Positions 14,112-17,528 of a stretch of DNA of 17,528 bases are shown piece after piece. The notes under the pieces are model-generated. The model worked only from the letters and a program-made list of their open reading frames with translations. It did not search any database and was not told the origin of the DNA. A program made the position numbers and the translations under genes. Numbering within the stretch: position 1 is the stretch's first letter; each line of letters opens with the position of its first letter. Location: assembly GCA_022615295.1 (NCBI GenBank), contig JAKEHF010000158.1, positions 1 to 17,528 on the forward strand. The letters are read 5' to 3'. Source of the stretch: Actinomycetota bacterium (lineage in GTDB: Bacteria; Actinomycetota; Acidimicrobiia; Spongiisociales; ZC4RG35).

Positions 14112-15467
14112 CTAGAGGCTCTCGATGAGCTTGTCCACCCTCTCGTCGTGTGACTTGAAGGGGTCCTTGCACATGACGGTGCGCTGTGCCTGGTCATTGA
14201 GCTTGAGATGGACCCAGTCCACGGTGAAGTCGCGGCGTTTTGCCTTGGCCGCCTTTATGAAGGCGCCACGGAGACGGGCCCTGGTCGTCTGTGGGGGGCG
14301 GACCACCGCCTCCGCCACCTTCTCATCCGTGACCACCCTGTCGGCGAGGTCCCTGGCCTCGAGCAGGAAGTAGAGGCCACGTGTCCGGTCCACGTCGTGA
14401 TAGGCGAGGTCCATCATCGACATCCTCGGGTCCGAGAGGGCGATCCCGCGGCTCGTCGAGTAACGCTCGAGAAGACGGTATTTCATCACCCAGTCCACCT
14501 CACGGTCGAGGGTCATTGGGTCCTTCTCCAGACCGGTGAGCAGATGCTCCCAACGGTCGATGGCCTTCTGCACCTGGGCGGGGAACCCAGGGCTGCGGGC
14601 GAACCTCATCGCCCGGTCGAGATACTCCCACTGGATGTCGAGGGCAGACAGCTCCCGACCGTTGGCCAGCCGGATCTTCCGCTCGCAGGTCACGTCGTGG
14701 GATACCTCGCGGATGGCCCGGATCGGGTTCTCCAGGGTGAGGTCTCTGAAGACCACATCCCTCTCGATCATCTGGAGGAGGGCCACCATCGTCCCCACCT
14801 TGACGTAGGTGGCGTACTCGCTCATGTTCGAGTCCCCGGCGATCACGTGGAGCCGCCGGTAGCGCTCGGCGTCGGCGTGTGGCTCATCCCTGGTGTTGAT
14901 GATCGGTCGCGACCTCGTGGTGGCCGAGGACACTCCCTCCCAGATGTGGTCTGCCCGTTGGGCCACGGAGAAGGTGGTGCCCCTCGGGGTCTGGACCAGC
15001 TTCCCCGCCCCGAGGAATATCTGACGGGTGACCAAGAAGGGGATTAGCACGTCGACCGTGCGGTGGAAGTCCTTGTGCCTGCTCACCAGGTAGTTCTCAT
15101 GACAGCCGTAGGAGTTGCCCGCAGAGTCGGTGTTGTTCTTGAAGACGTAGATCTGACCCCTGATCCCCTCCTCCTCGAGACGCTCCTCGGCCCCCTGCAC
15201 CAGACCCTCGAGGATCCTCTCCCCGGCCTTGTCATGGGCCACCACGTCATCCAGGTCGTCACACTCGGGAGTGGCGAACTCGGGGTGGGAGCCGACATCG
15301 AGATAGAGACGGGCCCCATTCTCCAGGAAGACATTCGAGGAGCGGCCCCAGGAGACCACCCTCCGGAACAGATAGCGAGCGACCTCGTCGGGGCTGAGAC
15401 GACGCTGCCCGCGCAGGGTGCAGGTCACCCCGTACTCGTTCTCCAGCCCGAAGATCCGCCGGTCCAT
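14112..15467 (-). CDS. pafA: Pup–protein ligase PafA
   Basis: PafA is the only ligase of pupylation. It phosphorylates the C-terminal Glu of Pup with ATP and joins it to lysine side chains of target proteins, marking them for the proteasome. It belongs to the glutamine synthetase-like carboxylate–amine ligase fold. The 451 residues match the usual length. GLENEYG at 7–13 carries the magnesium ligand E9; YLDVGSHPEFATPE at 55–68 contains D57, the equivalent of the known catalytic Asp of PafA; SAGNSYGCHENY is at 115–126. The C-terminal WVHLKLNDQAQRTVMCKDPF also fits. The ATG at 15467 has no Shine-Dalgarno but has TAGCCT exactly 6 bases upstream, so the A of ATG would be +1. A hairpin lies between prcA and this start. 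Confidence 0.97.
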   Translation of the reverse strand: MDRRIFGLENEYGVTCTLRGQRRLSPDEVARYLFRRVVSWGRSSNVFLENGARLYLDVGSHPEFATPECDDLDDVVAHDKAGERILEGLVQGAEERLEEEGIRGQIYVFKNNTDSAGNSYGCHENYLVSRHKDFHRTVDVLIPFLVTRQIFLGAGKLVQTPRGTTFSVAQRADHIWEGVSSATTRSRPIINTRDEPHADAERYRRLHVIAGDSNMSEYATYVKVGTMVALLQMIERDVVFRDLTLENPIRAIREVSHDVTCERKIRLANGRELSALDIQWEYLDRAMRFARSPGFPAQVQKAIDRWEHLLTGLEKDPMTLDREVDWVMKYRLLERYSTSRGIALSDPRMSMMDLAYHDVDRTRGLYFLLEARDLADRVVTDEKVAEAVVRPPQTTRARLRGAFIKAAKAKRRDFTVDWVHLKLNDQAQRTVMCKDPFKSHDERVDKLIESL

Positions 15468-15473
15468 CGGATC

Positions 15474-15479
15474 AGGCTA
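15474..15479 (-). promoter_or_regulatory. Candidate -10 element for leaderless pafA
   Basis: TAGCCT on the minus strand ends 6 bases before the pafA ATG, so the A of the start codon falls at +1. The lack of a Shine-Dalgarno agrees. The -35 region (GGGGAC, 17 bases upstream) is poor. It would give pafA a transcript separate from the dop-pup-prcBA unit. Confidence 0.4.
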
Positions 15480-15496
15480 ACCCCGCCCACAAACTT

Positions 15497-15517
15497 GTCC
15501 CCCACTTGTGGGGGGAC
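15497..15517 (-). terminator. Hairpin between prcA and pafA (terminator or attenuator)
   Basis: GTCCCCC (15497–15503) pairs with GGGGGAC (15511–15517); a shifted pairing, CCCCCA with TGGGGG around CTTG, is also possible. An alternative stem of CCACAA (15510–15505) with TTGTGG (15493–15488) would exclude it. Only AAGTTTG follows on the minus strand, so there is no good T-tract. It lies 29 bases after the prcA stop. Confidence 0.5.
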
Positions 15518-15545
15518 CGACGAACCCAGCGAGCTCGCCCCTCCC

Positions 15546-16208
15546 CTAGCCCCCCAACTCGGCGGGATCGACACGTCGGAAGGCACGTCGACCGTTGGCC
15601 TGGTCGAGCACCGCGATCTCCCACCCCTCGGACTCCCTCCCCTCGGCGCGTTGGAATGCCTCGGCGCAGGCCGTGAACGCCTCCGCAAGGGTCATACCCT
15701 CGCGCCACAGCTCGCCAAGCGCCTCGGTGAGCTGGTCCGCCTTGCCGCCGATGGCCACAAACCGGCGCTCGTCGTAGAGGGTGCCGTCGTAGCTGATCCG
15801 GAAAAGACGGTGCTCCCGGTCGGGGGAGATCTCCGTGATCAGGATCTCGACCTCGAAGGGCTTTGGGTCACGGGTGAAGATCATGCCCAGAGTCTGGGAG
15901 AAGGCGGTGGCCAGACCCATGGCGGTCACATCGTCACGGGAGTACAGATACCCCATCAGGTCCGCCTGGCGGATCCCTGCCTTGCGCAGGGTCTCGAACT
16001 CGTTGTACTTGCCGACGCCGGCGAAGGCGATCCGGTCGTACATCTCGCTGATCTTGTGTAGGGCCGTCGACGGGTTCTCCGCCATCATCAGCACCCCGCC
16101 CTCGTACTCCACCGCCACCAGCGATCTACCCCTGGCGATTCCCTTACGGGCGAACTCGGTCTTCTCCCGGACCTGTTGCTCGGGGGGTACATAGAGCGGG
16201 AAGGTCAT
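15546..16208 (-). CDS. prcA: Proteasome subunit alpha PrcA
   Basis: PrcA forms the two outer seven-member rings of the 20S core; they gate substrate entry and dock the ATPase. The 220 residues begin MTFPLYVPPEQQVREKTEFARKGIARGRS, the N-terminal gate and first helix typical of actinobacterial alpha subunits. The Ntn-hydrolase fold follows with SLVAVEYEGGVLMMAEN and AFAGVGKYNEFE. There is no N-terminal catalytic Thr, as expected for alpha. At 220 aa it is shorter than the M. tuberculosis protein (about 248) because the acidic C-terminal tail is missing or reduced. The ATG at 16208 overlaps the prcB stop as ATGA, so both subunits should be made in coupled fashion. The Mpa/ARC ATPase partner is not in this window. 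Confidence 0.96.
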   Translation of the reverse strand: MTFPLYVPPEQQVREKTEFARKGIARGRSLVAVEYEGGVLMMAENPSTALHKISEMYDRIAFAGVGKYNEFETLRKAGIRQADLMGYLYSRDDVTAMGLATAFSQTLGMIFTRDPKPFEVEILITEISPDREHRLFRISYDGTLYDERRFVAIGGKADQLTEALGELWREGMTLAEAFTACAEAFQRAEGRESEGWEIAVLDQANGRRAFRRVDPAELGG

Positions 16209-16999
16209 CGGATCGTCTCCACCGCCCTTTGGGCATAGGGGATCAAGGTCTCGTCCTCGTACTCGGTGACCCCGGTGGAGTCGATACGCACCACATTGGG
16301 GAGGATGCCCCTGGTCAGGTCGGGACCACCGGTGGCGGTGTCCTCCTGTGACGCTGCCACCAGGGTCTTCACCGAGAGCTCGGCAGCCTCTTCGGCGCTC
16401 ATCCCCGGGTCGTAGGCGGTCCTCAGATAGGACTTGGCGAGACGGGACCCCGAGCCGGTGGTCCCGAAGTCGGTCTCCTCGTAGCGTCCCCCGACGACGT
16501 CGAAGCTGTAGACCCGCCCGGTCTCCTGGCGGTCGTCGTAACCCCCGAAGAGAGGGACGACGACCAGACCCTGGAAGGCGAGGGGAAGCTGGCTCCTCAC
16601 CAGACGCGCCAGGAAGGAGGCCTTGCCGTCCAGGGAGAGCCTGACCCCCTCGATCTTCTCGTAGTGCTCCAACTCCACCTGGAAGAGACGGACCATGTCT
16701 ATGGCCAGACCCGCGGTGCCGGCGATGGCCACGGCGGAGTAGTGATCCGCCGGGAACACCTTGCGGATGCGACGATGGGCGACCAGATAGCCCTCCGTGG
16801 CCCGGCGGTCCCCTGCCATGACAACACCGTCGGCATAGCGCATCGCGAGCACGGTCGTTCCCTCGGGAAGGGCGGGGACCTGCACCCCACTGGGGATCTC
16901 GATCATCGGTGCAGCACCGATCGATTCGAGGAGATCGGTGAAGCTGGAACCCGGTATTGGTGCGTCAAGCGGCAATGGCCCGAGTGGGCGAGGGGTCAC
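16205..16999 (-). CDS. prcB: Proteasome subunit beta PrcB
   Basis: PrcB forms the two inner, proteolytic rings of the 20S core. It is made as a precursor: the 264-residue product has a 47-residue propeptide, then T48, which becomes Thr1 of the mature enzyme (LPEG before TTVLAMRY). Numbered from Thr1, D17 (AGDRRAT) and K33 (RIRKVF) are both present, completing the catalytic triad. The remainder fits the Ntn-hydrolase fold (IAGTAGLAIDMVRLFQVE, GSGSRLAKSYL). The GTG start at 16999 overlaps the pup stop as GTGA, and the prcB stop overlaps prcA. Activation requires self-cleavage of the propeptide during assembly. Identity is certain. Confidence 0.97.
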   Translation of the reverse strand: MTPRPLGPLPLDAPIPGSSFTDLLESIGAAPMIEIPSGVQVPALPEGTTVLAMRYADGVVMAGDRRATEGYLVAHRRIRKVFPADHYSAVAIAGTAGLAIDMVRLFQVELEHYEKIEGVRLSLDGKASFLARLVRSQLPLAFQGLVVVPLFGGYDDRQETGRVYSFDVVGGRYEETDFGTTGSGSRLAKSYLRTAYDPGMSAEEAAELSVKTLVAASQEDTATGGPDLTRGILPNVVRIDSTGVTEYEDETLIPYAQRAVETIR

Positions 17000-17184
17000 T
17001 GCCCGCCCTTCTGGACGTAGTTCTTGACGAACTCCTCCGCGTTCTCCTCGAGAACCTCGTCGATCTCGTCCAACAGCTCGTCGAGCGCCTCGAGGTCCGC
17101 CTCGGCCTCCGCCCGGCTCTGCGCCGCCTCCTCTTCGCCCTCGCTGGACTTTCCCCTGGACTGGGAGCGTTCTCTGTCCGACAT
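16996..17184 (-). CDS. pup: Prokaryotic ubiquitin-like protein Pup
   Basis: Pup is the small disordered protein tag that PafA attaches to lysines. The 62 residues run from an acidic, Ser/Arg-rich N-terminus through a helix-forming region (ALDELLDEIDEVLEENAEEF, about 33–52, which contacts the Mpa coiled coil) to the end YVQKGGQ. The last residue is Gln62, so Dop must deamidate it to Glu before ligation. I chose the ATG at 17184 because AGGAGG lies 9 bases upstream; the in-frame TTG at 17193 abuts this site and cannot be used. The ribosome site lies in the last codons of dop, 5 bases separate the dop stop from the ATG, and the pup stop overlaps prcB. Confidence 0.97.
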   Translation of the reverse strand: MSDRERSQSRGKSSEGEEEAAQSRAEAEADLEALDELLDEIDEVLEENAEEFVKNYVQKGGQ

Positions 17185-17189
17185 CTGAC

Positions 17190-17528
17190 TCAACCTCCTA
17201 GACGGTGGATCAGATCGGCTGCGTCCTCCGCCTCGTCGAGTAGCCCGCCGACCATGGCGGCGGTGCCACGCAGTGGCTCCATCATAGGAACCCGCTTGAG
17301 GTTCGCCTCACCGACGTCGAAGACCAAGGAGTCCCAGTTGGCGGCGACCAGGGCGCCCGGATAGTCGGTCACGCAGCGACCCCGGAAATAGGCTCTGGTC
17401 CTCGCCGGCGGCCTCGTTGTGGCCGTCGTTATCTCCTCCTCCGTGAACAGGGTCCTCACCGAGCCTCGAGCCGCCAGCCGGTTGTAGAGACCCTTGGTGG
17501 CGTCTACGTCGTGGTACTGGAGGTCGAG
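17190..17528 (-). CDS. dop: Pup deamidase/depupylase Dop, C-terminal part (gene enters from the right edge)
   Basis: Dop is the paralogue of PafA that deamidates the C-terminal Gln of Pup to Glu and also removes Pup from substrates. Only the last 112 residues are present. The first lines, LDLQYHDVDATKGLYNRLAA, then RGSVRTLFTEEEITTATTRP, and later PPARTRAYFRGRC and ANWDSLVFDV, match the C-terminal domain shared by Dop and PafA. Position directly before pup and the missing match to PafA's ending (a second paralogue lies at 14112) support Dop. The last codons carry the pup ribosome site. The start and active site lie outside the window, so catalytic residues cannot be checked here. Confidence 0.94.
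   Translation of the reverse strand, partial: LDLQYHDVDATKGLYNRLAARGSVRTLFTEEEITTATTRPPARTRAYFRGRCVTDYPGALVAANWDSLVFDVGEANLKRVPMMEPLRGTAAMVGGLLDEAEDAADLIHRLGG
17194..17199 (-). promoter_or_regulatory. Ribosome binding site of pup, inside the dop gene
   Basis: AGGAGG on the minus strand lies 9 bases before the pup ATG and within the final codons of dop (CTA GGA GGT TGA). It settles the pup start at 17184. Confidence 0.85.

Noticed and set aside
14112..14200. Possibility that the pafA stop region holds a separate small gene
   Set aside because: The frames there are antisense to the conserved C-terminus of PafA.
14208..16061. Long plus-strand frames opposite pafA and prcA (279 and 332 codons)
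   Set aside because: Both are antisense shadows of certain genes with no domain features.
1..17528. tRNA, rRNA, CRISPR, transposon, phage or toxin–antitoxin elements
   Set aside because: None seen by reading: gaps are short, no array of spaced repeats is present, and no transposase, integrase or toxin-like product was recognised.

Overview
The window is high-GC, densely packed bacterial DNA. Every convincing gene is read leftwards (minus strand). The Pup–proteasome genes, the HelY-type helicase, the DUF4193-type protein and the WYL regulators PafB and PafC place it in the Actinomycetota. The secreted protein with repeated FFFGNPGD units recalls proteins I associate with environmental Acidimicrobiia-type lineages. 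The phylum is well supported; the class is inference.

Reading in the direction of transcription (right to left), the first block (17528–12220) is a pupylation and proteasome cluster. It runs dop (3' part only), pup, prcB, prcA, pafA, pafB, pafC. Dop deamidates the C-terminal Gln of Pup, PafA ligates Pup to lysines of target proteins, PrcB and PrcA form the 20S core, and PafB/PafC are WYL regulators of the DNA-damage response. A small zinc-ribbon gene (11850–12134) follows and ends in the strongest terminator of the window. The next unit holds tatB, tatC, the helY-like helicase and a diacylglycerol-kinase-family gene. From memory, pafA-pafB-pafC-tatA/B-tatC-helY is also the order in Mycobacterium tuberculosis (Rv2097c–Rv2092c), so this is a conserved neighbourhood.

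The third block (7196–3052) is a chain of six genes, all overlapping except where noted: an acidic DUF4193-type zinc protein, a dolichol-phosphate-mannose-synthase-like glycosyltransferase, a GNAT acetyltransferase, a Nudix hydrolase, an M20 peptidase and a HAD-IIA phosphatase. Overlaps are 4–14 bases, suggesting translational coupling.

The last block (2985–1) holds a 47-residue small protein, NAD kinase, a secreted fibronectin-III/repeat protein and the start of CTP synthase. It resembles the M. tuberculosis Rv1692–Rv1699 order (HAD, small protein, tlyA, nadK, recN, ..., pyrG), but tlyA and recN are missing here. The secreted protein lies between nadK and pyrG.

I see no tRNA, rRNA, CRISPR array, insertion sequence, phage or defence gene, and no gene-free stretch over 300 bases. 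The longest gaps are about 120–150 bases (1798–1938, 2713–2841, 11728–11849). I did not find a clearly undescribed system. The points most worth checking are a 59-bp tandem duplication at the 3' end of the HAD gene, an RNA hairpin over the pafB start codon, -10 elements placed for leaderless transcripts, an unusual TatC residue, and the long acidic arm on the DUF4193-type protein.
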